Of a stretch of 64,000 nucleotides of DNA, positions 1-11,500 are shown one piece after another. A program made the translations under genes and the position numbers. Under the pieces are notes generated by a model. It saw nothing but the letters and a program-made list of their open reading frames with translations. It did no database searches and was not told the origin of the DNA. The first letter of the stretch is position 1; each line of letters opens with the position of its first letter. This stretch comes from Marthasterias glacialis (Eukaryota; Echinodermata; Asteroidea; Forcipulatida; Asteriidae): assembly GCA_911728455.2 (NCBI GenBank), contig OU452221.1, forward strand, positions 8,689,918 through 8,753,917, given 5' to 3'.

Positions 1-253
1 AAATAGTTTTCCCTACGTGCATCATGTTATGGGAAAGCTCAAAGAGGGATGAAGGTGAATGGACTTTGTGCCATAACATAAACATTTGGTTTTTAGCTCA
101 TGTAAAATGTATCCATACAATCACGATACTGTAGTCTGACAAGCAAAATTAAACTCACTGTTTCATCAGACGACAGTGAAAAAATGGTGATCATGTTGAT
201 ATTTCCCGTCCGATACAACTTAAGGACAAAGTACACGATCGGTAAAATACCAT

Positions 254-269
254 TAAAAAAAAAAAAAAA

Positions 270-303
<34 letters not shown>
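254..303. repeat. Poly-A followed by (TAA)n microsatellite
   Basis: A run of A bases followed by about nine TAA/AAT units. Simple sequence, possibly the old tail of a retroposed element. Confidence 0.9.
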
Positions 304-305
<2 letters not shown>

Positions 306-574
306 CTAGTTTTCAACCTGGAAGCTCACTGATTAAGTCCATACCAGTACCAATCCTCAAAAGACCCAATTTGCCTGACGTCACCACCATGCAAAATCTT
401 GGTTACGCCATTTTGGATATCGGATTTCCCGTGCATTACTGTGCAAAGCTCATTTTAGGCGATGCACACATGGTGAGATACGCACCATATCTTTTAGTTT
501 GTCTCCCAACATGGCAGACCATTGGCAGACAGTATAGCCACCTGTGACATCAGTACAAAGGGTGTAAAGTATGT

Positions 575-734
575 AAATATTGAGTGGCTCGGAGTGCAAT
601 GGGGGAAATATTATCGCAAGGTAAAATTTGGACTGTTCCATTTCACGAGGCGAAGCCGTGTGAAAGGAAGCAGTCAAAATTTTACCAAGCGATAATACTC
701 CTCCCATTTCACGAATTAAAGCCACTCAATATTT
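575..734. mobile_element. Short foldback element (MITE-like)
   Basis: Ends are a perfect 15-bp inverted pair (AAATATTGAGTGGCT and its complement). The interior is also partly palindromic around the core TTTCACGAGGCGAAGCC. No coding capacity. Superfamily not determined. Confidence 0.7.
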
Positions 735-2604
735 GTTTATATATACAGAACTGACATAGATACTTATCATATGATTGAATGAATTACCACAAAGCATTAA
801 AATAGACACCCCAAACTCTAAGAATTGTAAAAAAAAAACCATTCTAAACAACGTGGACAACTCCATGTAGACACAGACGTGCTGTTTTTTTTCTGTACTC
901 CACGCGCGCGTGATTGCGAATTTTTACTCAACCAAACTTGACACGCGCAGCTTAGAATAGCTGAATACGCAGGGTGTGACAACATTACAACCTTTTGCAC
1001 AGGTGCTCCTTTGTTTTAGCAGCAGCGCTCTTTTGCTCAAAAACATTTGGGAACAAGGATGATCCTAACTGTGGAATGGGAAACACTATTCCCCATGGAG
1101 AATAGGACTTTTTGATCGGCGGCGCGTATGGGAGGAATATTAAATGACACATGATTTCAGTTCCACCAATCAAATGAAAAAGATCTGTATGTCAGTTATG
1201 TAAACAAATGTATCCATCTGAAATGCCGTCAAAGTTGAGGAAATGGCACCAGAAGACCCCCTAAAATCACCAGTGCTTGTTTGCCGCAATCAAAATAAGA
1301 TCAACATGAACACGCACAACATCAGCAGCAAAACATTAACAGTTTCTTGTTGCTTTCACTAAAAGCGTTACAACTGCACTGGATGAAATTTAAAAGGTTG
1401 CTAGTATGGTGCGTTTAGTGCAAACTATGAGGATGGGCATTAATTTACTATTCCAAACAAAATTCATGGATTTTCACTTTAACATTTACTGACAATGCTC
1501 GTAAATTTATGAAAAGACCTTAATGCACATGACTTCATTTGAGTAGGGCGCCCTTGGCTAGAGGTCAAAAGAAGGTTGCTCATTGGCTTATCCTCTGGGC
1601 TGCGCGTAAACAGATGTGCGTTTTCCATTGTGCATCATCGTTTTACCTCATAGATGGCAGCGTGAGGACATCACTGCATAAGGTCTATTGGCGGAGCAAA
1701 TTTATACAGCAAATACAGACAGTTTTCTGGTAGAGAATGCCTGTAAATTTCACCATCAAAACATAATTTGTGATTTGTATAAAAGATTCTGCTGAACCAG
1801 TTGTAAAATAACACCCTAAACGACTAATTGGATGAAAAGCAAATAGCCAAATTGTAATAAAGGGAAAACTCACAAGTCATTCCTACATGCATACAGTGTC
1901 CCCATACATGTAGGCATAAATTGGGTTACATTTTGCTACACTCAAATCTCTAGGGGGCTTCTAAACAGGTCACTGCTGGACACCAGCTGAGCGGTTGAAA
2001 GGTTAATCAATCAATCAAATGAAATACAACCTGTAGAACTTTCATCAGGTTATCCAAAAGGAAAATTCCCATCAAGAAAAAAAGAAAAAAAAAGAAAACA
2101 AATTTGTTTATTAGATTTGTACCACGAAGGCAGGACAAACAGTTGGGATAAAATTGTTTTTGGATGATTTGGCACAAATAGCAACCTTGACAATTTAAAA
2201 TAAATTCTGTTTCATAATCTAACCTGACCCAATTCTTAAATATATGGCTTGGGAAAGTTAGGGCAAACAAAACTCACAACAGAAATATTTAAACATCAAC
2301 AATACAAGACTTTGACTCTGACTTTCCGTTCAATTCTGAAGTGGAAAACACTCTTCAAAGCGTCCTAACTGACCATTTCTGCTCCACATTTTTTAATACG
2401 GCGCAGATGTTTGGCATTTCAAGACATTTAACAAGTTATAAATATTCGGTATTAACTTTCTATTGCATAAAACGGTACCTGTAAGGAGTACTGTCCAGAT
2501 AAAACAAATTATGAAACAGGAAGGCAAGATGTAATTATATTTGAGCAAATACTTTCACAAATAAGTACAAATGTCAACAGTTTAATTGATTACTTTTAAC
2601 TTTT

Positions 2605-2875
2605 ACCCATACACCGATGTGTGTTAAGCACTGTATACTCAGTACTTTCCCGAGTCCATCTTTATCCCGATGCAAAAATTAACATCTATTACAATGGTTG
2701 CAGTACTCACTGCTAATAGGATTCGAACTGCCTTTAGCTACCTGGCAGTCTCGGTAGTCTAGTTGATAAGGCATCTGCTCTAGAATGGCAGGGGTCATGG
2801 GTTCGAATCCCACCCGAGGAAAATGCCTGTGAATTTTTTTTCACAGGACTCGGGAAAGTACTTTTGTAGACTTTT
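2605..2875. mobile_element. tRNA-like SINE pieces (group B), two orientations
   Basis: At 2747-2875 (+) there is a tRNA-like head, with an A-box-like TAGTCTAGTTGATAAGGC and a B-box GGTTCGAATCC, followed by the family tail GGACTCGGGAAAGTAC. At 2605-2660 the same tail lies on the minus strand. Other plus copies or pieces are at about 10255-10375, 26925-27000 and 43455-43615. Confidence 0.7.
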
Positions 2876-3085
2876 CAGGCTTTTTAATAACAATTTTGCT
2901 GATTTTTCTAAGAGCAACAAAAATGGAAATCAGATTAAAGTAAGAAGAATATCATGCCTATTACTCAATGCTTCTGGAGTCATGCAGAGAAAAAAATGTA
3001 CAGGCCACTTGGATGGGATTCGAACCCGCAACCATGTATTCTAAAGCAACTGTCAACATGTGAACCTTGGTACAATGAGTACACC

Positions 3086-3287
3086 AATCCGAGCAGCTCG
3101 TTCATGGTGATTTACACCACTGCAGCTATGGCCGCCGCACACACACGCGACGCGACAATAGCCTGTCATCCGCGCATATGTACCAATCAGCATGGAGGAT
3201 TCACGGTGCAGGTGGATCGACGTGCGCGTGCGGCGGCCATAGCAGCAGTGGTGTAAACACCCATGAACGAGCTGCTCAGATTAGTAT
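3086..3287. mobile_element. Foldback element, about 200 bp
   Basis: Long inverted ends: AGCAGCTCGTTCATGG, then ACACCACTGC and GCTATGGCCGCCGCA, are mirrored at the right end. The interior is CpG-rich. A truncated second copy sits at 40217-40345 in an intron of the receptor gene. Confidence 0.75.
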
Positions 3288-4004
3288 ATTGGAAGGCATG
3301 TATTTCTACTATTTCTATAATTAGGATTAAAGTGCTTGAATTTGTTTCCCTTCCAGATTAAAGCAGAGAAATTGGGACCATACAGGTCCCCCCAAAAAAA
3401 ATATTTGAAATGTGCAAGGCTTGCAGGGTGTACTGAAAGTTGACAAATAGTTCCCTTGACCTTGCCTTTAAGACTAGTAAATACAACAATGTGCAACATG
3501 ATCAAGCCTGTTTACACTCAAATATCAAACCGGTCTCGATAGCCTTGTGTGGTACCAATTATTGCATTATAAAGCATCACATATTAAAAATGGCGCCAGC
3601 TGTAAGTGTGCAAGACCATTCTGTTGGTAAGAAGAATATTTCCACCATAAGCCACGCCCACTTCACACAATTTGCCTTGAAACGATTATGAGAAGCCCAC
3701 TGGAAATGCACTGAGCAAGTTTTATCTTTAAGGATTTGACTCGAGAAATTGTTCGAGTTCTGAACTTCCCTTTCACCATGTTCACACATTCTGGAAAGAC
3801 CCATTAAGAATGTACCTTTATGTCATAAAGAATTGCTTTTAAATTGTAAAACGAGGGAATTTAGGTGATTGTATACCAGCTTTGGAGCAAGAAGCTGTGA
3901 ATAACTTCAATGGCTATCAATGCCCTTCCATGACATATGTGCTTTTTCTTGTTACCAGTGTGGTTGCTATATTTGCAAAACGCCCTGAGCATTATTAAGT
4001 TGAC

Positions 4005-4055
4005 AGGTACCGGCGCTATACAAATTTACATTATTATTATATTATCATTATATTG
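4005..4055 (+). repeat. SINE/LINE-type 3' tail
   Basis: GGCGCTATACAAATTTACA followed by an ATT-rich run. The same kind of tail ends the SINE copies near 6290-6325, 11925 and 35590-35622. It resembles the 3' ends of CR1/L2-type LINEs. Confidence 0.55.
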
Positions 4056-5040
4056 ACTTATAGGATAGCTCTGAAACACTGTGGCAAAGACAGTTCAAAT
4101 GGTTTTGATGAAAGGAAACACTATATTTTATTGTTACATTTGACTTACAAGATAGCTCTGAAGACACTATGGCGAGATAGTTAAAATCGTTACAATGAAA
4201 GGACAAACTAGTTTGTATTTTTTGTTTTCAGACTTGATTTGTAATACCAAGACACAAAGCCAAGTTGGATGCACCATGATAACGATGTACTCTCCATCCC
4301 TAAACTTACCTCCCCTCTGAATATTGACAAAATATTCTACATCCCTCAGTGAAGCAAAATCATACCCCTGACCGAAAACCATGTAATATTTCAAACAAGA
4401 AATTCAGTTCAAAGTTTTTCTGTACTACATCATTTACTGTATAGACAATCTATTTTTTGTCATTTGCATTTGTCCTGTCCCATTTTTTTTTCTGACACTA
4501 ATAAGATGCTTTTACGTTCGTATGCATGTTGCCTCAAGGTTTTATCTCGCTAGTGTTTCATGTGGATGTGTCAACATTATTAATCAATGATGCCTACGAT
4601 GTGAAAAAACATGCACCCTGGACCCAATGTTCGGAATAGCCCATACCCAGAATTGGCGGCACCGATGACTGTTACTCGGATTCGTGTATTCTTAGAAATA
4701 GACACACGGGCTGAGACATTATGACTTGGTTTCTGCTACACGTCCCTTTCTACAGACAACTCCGGAAAGCGACAAACCTCCTTTAACTCTGTTGACTATA
4801 GTGCAGTGGAAGGTCACAAGTACAGTGGGTCTACAGTGACACCATTTCAAGGTGACCCTTCTTTAAGTGGTGCTCAGCAGGTGTAATATTGGGGTCCTTG
4901 ACACAGACATACAGCAGGCATCTCATACAAAGAGGAAGACAATCCTAGTCTCTCTCAAACTTTAGATTTTAGGATTTTAAACAAATTGTCTTTGAATGGT
5001 AACACAGAATACCCAAGCAGGCCTGGAGTTTCATCTTTGA

Positions 5041-5160
5041 GAGGGCAAGGCAATTTTCATTTTGTAAAGAGCACTGCTATTGGAAAGTCTCTCAGTCTAA
5101 TAGAAAATCTTGAAGAGCATCAAGGCCAAAACAAGGGCAATAGAGGCCTCCGTGGCCTAC
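5041..5160 (-). repeat. Dispersed repeat, GAGGCAATTGCCTC type, copy 1
   Basis: Read on the minus strand, this matches 7418-7565 (+) and 56838-56958 (+) in order: GCCTC...GCCCTT, then AATAGAAA, GTGCTCTTTA and GAAAATTGCC. Non-coding and of unknown class. It explains part of the open frames seen here. Confidence 0.55.
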
Positions 5161-5366
5161 ATGTTATTCCAGACTTGCCCAAGAATTTATTTGGTTTCCC
5201 TAAAAAGTTATCCATGGTTTGCAAGATAAAAGTATCACCTGGCTCTGGTTGACTATAACACTTTTCCAATGTTACAATAGGAATATCAGCAACATCAGCA
5301 TAATTTAAGAAAACAAACATGGGGGGGGTTTATGGGCTAGTTGAGTAGAGAATGTAGTGTACTCAC

Positions 5367-5518
5367 TGTTAAGGTTCATCACATCATGGCCTGGTATGTG
5401 TCTCTTCAACATCCACCACTTTGATCGCAGCCACTGCGGCGAGCGAACGCTGCTCCAGTTCTTAGCAAGCTCCTCCCAGTTCACTTGACTGTCATTCTGT
5501 GCACCGGTCTCGGCCAGC
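5367..5518 (-). CDS. DMTF1: DMTF1-like coding exon 10 (Myb repeat 3)
   Basis: Acceptor CCCTCAAG, phase 2 in. It encodes VNWEELAKNWSSVRSPQWLR and SKWWMLKRHIPGHDV, against human INWDLLAEGWSSVRSPQWLR and SKWWTIKRQIANHKDV. The donor after CTTAACA is GTGAGT and leaves phase 1, so further coding exons must exist downstream. Confidence 0.94.
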
Positions 5519-8500
5519 CTTGAGGGATGAAAATGTACTGAATGTAAGAAAAAGTGTCTTAATATACTCCTTTAGTCCACTCTGCACCCGTACCTCGCTA
5601 AAGATTCGGAACTCACTGCCGGCTAAAATGCCCACATTGATGCTCCTACTTTTTGGTAGTCTATTATTTTTCCTTCAGTCCACCCTGCGCCAGTACCTCA
5701 ATCTTCCCAAACCCTGGTACCTGAAATCACTGCTCGTATACTCTTCCACAATGATGCTTCAACCTATTTGGTACTGTATTTTTATCTTTGTCTACCTTTT
5801 ATCTAGTATTAAGTGAACCTTGTGCCCCCCTCCCATCACCACTCACCCTGACTCCCTAATGTTACCTAACCCACTCACGTCTTAAGCAACCCTTACTCCC
5901 TCGGACTTTGTTCTCCTACCTGTCTAGTAGTCGATTATCATCTTCCTTTGTCCACTCTGTACCTCCAGAGTGTTTCCAGTTGAGGTAGTTCAGCCACTTG
6001 GCCCTACACTGCTTCTCTGTCCGAGTCGGTACCTTGGCAGCCACCTGTGACCAGGATATTCCAGTCGTGATGTTCTCACCTGGGGCAGCTTTGGACATTG
6101 AGTACACTGCATCGGATAACATCTGCTCTTCACTGATTGTCCATTTCCCTGAACACAAAACAAAAATTATCTGAAAGTAACATCTCAAACTTTTTTAGAA
6201 GTACCTTGCAGCACCTTGTAAACCATTACAAGGCGCTACATAAACGGGTCTCATAATTCAAAAACTTCAAAAATGACAATAATGGCAGATAAGTGCGCTA
6301 TACAAGACTCTGGTATTATTATTTCTTTCTGAAAATAAGTTGTCACGTCTGATTTCATTGGAAACGTAGGCTGTGTCCAAATTGTTATAAGTTTTATTAT
6401 TATTAGTATATCTTTCTGGTATTAATGAAGCCAAGGATCTCTCAGGCCTGAAGATATCTGTGTAGAGAACACGTTGAAGAAATCTCAGTTTTATAGATAT
6501 GGGAGGGGAAAAACCCTACCCAAGCAATCAGGTAGTGACTGACAAACCAATCTACATTACAAGGCTCCAGTCCGAGGCGGGATTCGAACCAGGATTCGAA
6601 CAGAGGTGAAAGTCAGGGGAGAAATTACTAAGCCAACCTCAAAGCGACTCCGGCTATGGCTATGGTTGTTAGCTACAATGACAACAGTGAAGAAGATGAG
6701 GTTACAGTCACCTAGCCATAGCTACAGCCATAGCTACTGTCAATTCAGTCACGGCCACATACCATACAGCACAAAAGGAAAAAAAGAGGACCACAAATTC
6801 CAAAAACCAATCAAAATATCAACATTGCAAAACTTTCCCAAATATTTGTTAAGTTCAATCTATTTTCCAACAAGAACACTCTCCAAGTTTACCAACAGCT
6901 TTTAAGGAATGCGATATATAAACATATCATTTACTTGTATGTTTAAATTAAATATGAACTCCTTGTTGAAGTTGGAACATGCAAATAGCCAGGCCGCAGT
7001 ACGTGCAAAATCTTGTGTGCATAGACTAGACTAGTCTATGCACTTCACCAGCTTTGAATGGTTGGATTAAGTTTTGTCAGGGATTATTAGATTATTTTTT
7101 GTTCGCAGGGATGATCGATTAATTCATAATATTGGTTAAAGAACACCCCACTGTGAAATGTGTTTGTCATTTTAAATTTCCTCAAATGCACAACACTTTG
7201 CTCTGGTAACCTTCTTTAAAAATACCGCTGGTAACTTTTCCACAAAATCCCCCTACCCCCCCCCCCCAACTTTTTCCTCCTTCCCCTTCAAAAAAAGAAG
7301 CAAGTAAAACTAAAAAATGTTCAACGGTTTAAAGTCAGTCGAAGAAAAAATATTTTTTGAGGGTTTTTACGGTATGAGCATAATGGAAAATACACAGTAT
7401 CAGGCCTGATACTTCATGGAGGCAACAGAGGCAATTGCCTCCGTTGCCCCTGGTCATTTCCTTGGTGCCCTTGAAATGTTCCAATAGAAATTTACAATTA
7501 TTTCCTCATAGAGGTGCTCTTTATCAAGAGGAAAATGCCTCGGTGCCCTTGCCCTTTCAAGACTGCCTTTTAAACTTTGTTAAATCGAGTGGGGGGGGGC
7601 TCGGGGTGTTAATTTGCAGGGACAGTAACTTGCCATTGACAAACGTTCTTTGTGCTGACTATGCCAAGTTCATTCCAAGGTTCCACGATGACAGACGTCT
7701 CAAACAAAACTTGCAACTCAGAGGAAACCCCTTAATTTACAAGTCGTCAATGCCAATGTCATCACGGATGACTTATTCATGGCTCATACTTTAATTTGTA
7801 CGACACACACAAATTATCCAGGAATGCACACATTCGCAAGTCCTTGTAATCTTGTCCCCATTTATGGAGAGGATCCAGAAACTGGATATTTCTAAAATTA
7901 ATCCCCCATGATTCAATAAACCAGTCCATGAAGCCCAAGAACATGGGTGTATTGACCAATCACAGAAAAGATCACAAATTGGCGTAGTCCATTATGTATG
8001 TATATGGGTGCATGGTCTGAGCATACAAGGCTGCCCCCTGAGGCTCGCGTGTTGTTACTTAAGTGTGTCATTGGGCAGTAACTATGGCAGGCAGTCCGGA
8101 GAGACGGCCAATGGGGTCTCGACCCCCTCCCCTTGAGGACTATTGAAACAAAAAAGTTTTTTTTTTTAAATATCTTTTGCATTTTTTTAAACTTTAAACT
8201 TGCACTATCACATCCTGTAAATCCCTAATCTAGCAACAGATCTCACATGGACGCCTGGTAAAAGTCCCCCGATCCACACCTTGACAGGGCTTTCTGAATC
8301 GGTCAAATTGACCGGATTTAGATGACCTTGGGAGTAAGATTGTGAATGAATTACCTTGGTGACATCGATCTTTGAGCAATCGAACCTTGTCCTTGACGGA
8401 TGCTGCACTGCGACCCATCTCAGCCCCTATTGCACACCATTCATTACCATATTTGACTCGCAGCCTATTTTAACATAAAATAATAAAACAAAATCAATTG

Positions 8501-11500
8501 TTAAGTAACTCTTAATACAAACGAACAAATAAAATTAGCTGTTGCAAACTGCTTACCAACCACAAGGACCTGTTTTATAAATGCACAAAATTTGTTAATG
8601 GCCTCACGTTTCGACCCTAGCAGAGTCTTTCTCAAAGGCTAAATGACAACACAACACACACATACAAGTATACTGGAGTAACAAAAGCAGTCAAGTGGAA
8701 AGAAGTGAAAAAGAGAGAGGCAGAAAGCAGTCAGAAGATGCAAGGGATGAACATTGTTCAGCCGTTAACAAATTTTGTGCACAATTCTTAATACATAAGA
8801 ATGCCTCATACATGAAGAAGAGAAACAGCTGAAGTGGGCAAATTAATGTTTGTCATGAATACAAATAATCTAACTATCTGTTTAACTGCTTGTCTGCAAA
8901 ATGTTGATGTGAGAATTTCTATGTCTTAAACGCAAAAATGTCTTAGATTGCATTTTTTAGCAAACATAAAAAATGGACCTTACTTTAATTGACCCTTTTT
9001 ACAATGAATTCATCTTGTTTTCAATGAAACTGGAGCTACAGTAAAAGATTTAAAGGGCCCCTGAAGTCAATTTTTCTTAGGAATTTATTTTGTGCTATTT
9101 TCTAATCCCCTTAAGTGTATGAAAACTAATTGACACCTCGTTTTGGTTAATTTTATTGAAAAGTGCACTTCTTTAAACATTTTAAATTTTTCGTGCTTTT
9201 CCGGACAACGGAGGGCTTCTGTTTCCAGGCAGGGGAAACATTTGTGTGTAGTCATGTTATTCGGTTTCAACTGGTTAAAAAAATTACATTTTATGAGCCC
9301 TTTTAATTCATCAATGGCTCAAGTAATGCAGCATTTCACAGCTATGGACAAACAAAAACCATAGAGTTAATTTTTTACAGTCAACTTGGAGGCAACCAAC
9401 TGCATTTCAAGCACAAAAAACACTTTCTTAACAGTGTCTTACTACCCATAAAGAATGAGGTGAAAATTAAAAAGGGGAAGTTTTTTCTTTTTGGAGATTA
9501 CAGAACTGGTTTCTTATAAATTGCCAACAGGTGAGCCGTATCAGCAGTCAATACTGAAAAGCGAGGGCGCTATTCTGTAATAGCATTCACTTCAACCAAA
9601 TTTCTTCCAAGAACATTGGGGGCGCTGTCCATAGTAAATGGTTGGGTGAGCAATGCTAAAATTTAGTAGCTTCAATAAAGATCTCAGTTTACTTACTCTT
9701 TCAACTTCTGTATATCTTCAGGGGTGTACCTATGACAGAATCCAAAAAAACTATTAATAGTAGACGAGAACAGGAGTTCTAAGCTTTTCTTGCATTTTAC
9801 CCAGTTACCACAAATCTCAAGAAAAAAAAACAGAACCAAATTATGTTTTCTATCCCGGTGCAATATTACATCTATTAAAATGTTTGCAATATCAAGCAAT
9901 AAACCACAAGGGAAACTGACTGGGTAAATTTTAAATCAATTTTTGGGTGAACAAAGAAAAATTGACTGGAGCGGGATTTGAGCCTGCGACCACCGGTTTA
10001 ACGTACCAACGCTCTACCAACTGAGCTATCCAGCCCTAATGTTGGCTGTCTCCCTATTTTGTCAATATCTTTGTTCGGGGGGTGCCAGTCAGAAGCCATT
10101 CAACCAGTTACTGCCGTGTAGCCAGGGATCACACCCCATAATATACCATACAACCATAGAGCTAGCTTTAAATGTTTGCAGTAACTACTGCAAATTAAAT
10201 AATTCAAACTGGCCTCTTGTCACCGGGAACGCTTGTTTATCAAGTGGTTAAAAAAAATCTGCTCTAAAACAGAGGGTGGAGGGGGAGGGTTGTGGGTTTG
10301 AATCCCACCTCAGGAGTATGCCTGTGGTTTTTTTTTCTGCAGGACTCGGGAAAGCACTGCTTCTCAACAATTGGTGTATGGTAAAACCAAAAATATGATT
10401 CCATATATCCCAAGTGCAATTACTACATCTATTAAAGCATTCAAAATTTTATTTAAATTTTTGGGCGAACAACGAAAAACCAACTAAAACGAGACTTGAA
10501 CCTGCAACCTCCGGAGTTAAGTGCCTGCGCTCTACCAACTGAGCTGGCTAGCCCTAATGTTAGCGGTCTCCCTATTTTGTCAATATCTTTGTTTGGGGGT
10601 TTATTTTTGTTTATCACTTAAAATTTTATTTTATCAGCAACTAAAAGAATGTGAACAGTCTTGGTTATATATTAACAGGTGGATCAATAATTGATCCGAA
10701 TCAAGATAAATAGTAAATTCCAAGCATTCCAATGTAATGTGTAAAGCTCTTTACAAGAAAAACCCCTCAGTACTCAAATGCTTTTGTAGACACTCTTTAA
10801 GGCCTACATTCAGACTTGATGTCAAGTAAAGCTTGATGTCAAAACAGAGATTCTTTGAAAAACAAGCACAGTTCTACTGAACCAAACAAAAAGCTGTGAA
10901 TTTATGAAGTCAAAAAAACGTTGCTTTGGGTTATAAAATAACAGCTAATTATTGTTCGTGCTAATACACGAATGAGCACACAAAATGTAGAACCATAAGC
11001 ACTGTATAAAATGGCAAGACAAATTCCTTATTTGTTTTCTTGAAAATGGCAAAATATAACTGCTTAAAATGAATCGGCTGTTGCAACTTACTTGCCAACA
11101 TGGTTTTTGGAGTCGTACATGCGTATGACTCGCCTGTAGACAGCAAAGAGCGGCCTTTGGAGACCCTTCGTGATGAAACGGTAAAAGTCTTTCCTCTCCT
11201 CTTTGCTCATCTGGAAAATCACTGACACAGCATCGCCAAGTTTACGGATCTGTAGCAAAACAAAAATGGCCACCGAAGTTTTGCATGATTTAGAAATATT
11301 ATTTTTTGTATGAATCGTTTAGCTGTAAATGGGAGTAATAACTTAATTAACTTACTTTTCAAATCAGACACTATGAGGGAACCATGACTGTAACAATCAA
11401 TGTACTGGACTCAAGCTCTAATGTTTCTTATCAACAGAGTGTGGGTTCTAGTCCCGGTATTGACACTTGTGTCCTTAAGAAAGACACCTAACCATTATTG

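Larger units (their letters stand above)
1..5366. other. Region downstream of the last recognised DMTF1-like exon
   Basis: No exon here could be assigned to the DMTF1-like gene, although its phase-1 donor at 5367 demands more coding sequence. What can be seen is a poly-A/(TAA)n run, a short foldback element, SINE pieces, a second foldback element and a copy of a dispersed repeat. The missing C-terminal exons are probably divergent, or lie left of position 1. Confidence 0.6.

Noticed and set aside
4303-4360. Possible 58-nt minus-strand exon (GYDFASLRDVEYFVNIQRG) with acceptor TTTTCGGTCAG and donor GTAAGT
   Set aside because: Its phase does not fit the preceding DMTF1-like donor (it would meet a stop), and no similarity was recognised.
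4756-4887. Plus-strand stretch after TTTCTACAG, open to a TAA (VDYSAVEGHKYSGSTVTPFQ)
   Set aside because: Looks coding, but only about 43 codons are open, no family is recognised, and there is no upstream partner.
5120-5320. Minus-strand frame with PEPGDTFILQTMDN, at first sight like the DMTF1 C-terminal PGTYLLQTSS stretch
   Set aside because: No acceptor with a good pyrimidine tract gives phase 1, and the end of the frame runs into a dispersed repeat (5041-5160).
9939-10090. tRNA gene on the minus strand
   Set aside because: The cloverleaf is degenerate and the same head and flanks recur at four other places, so it is a SINE.
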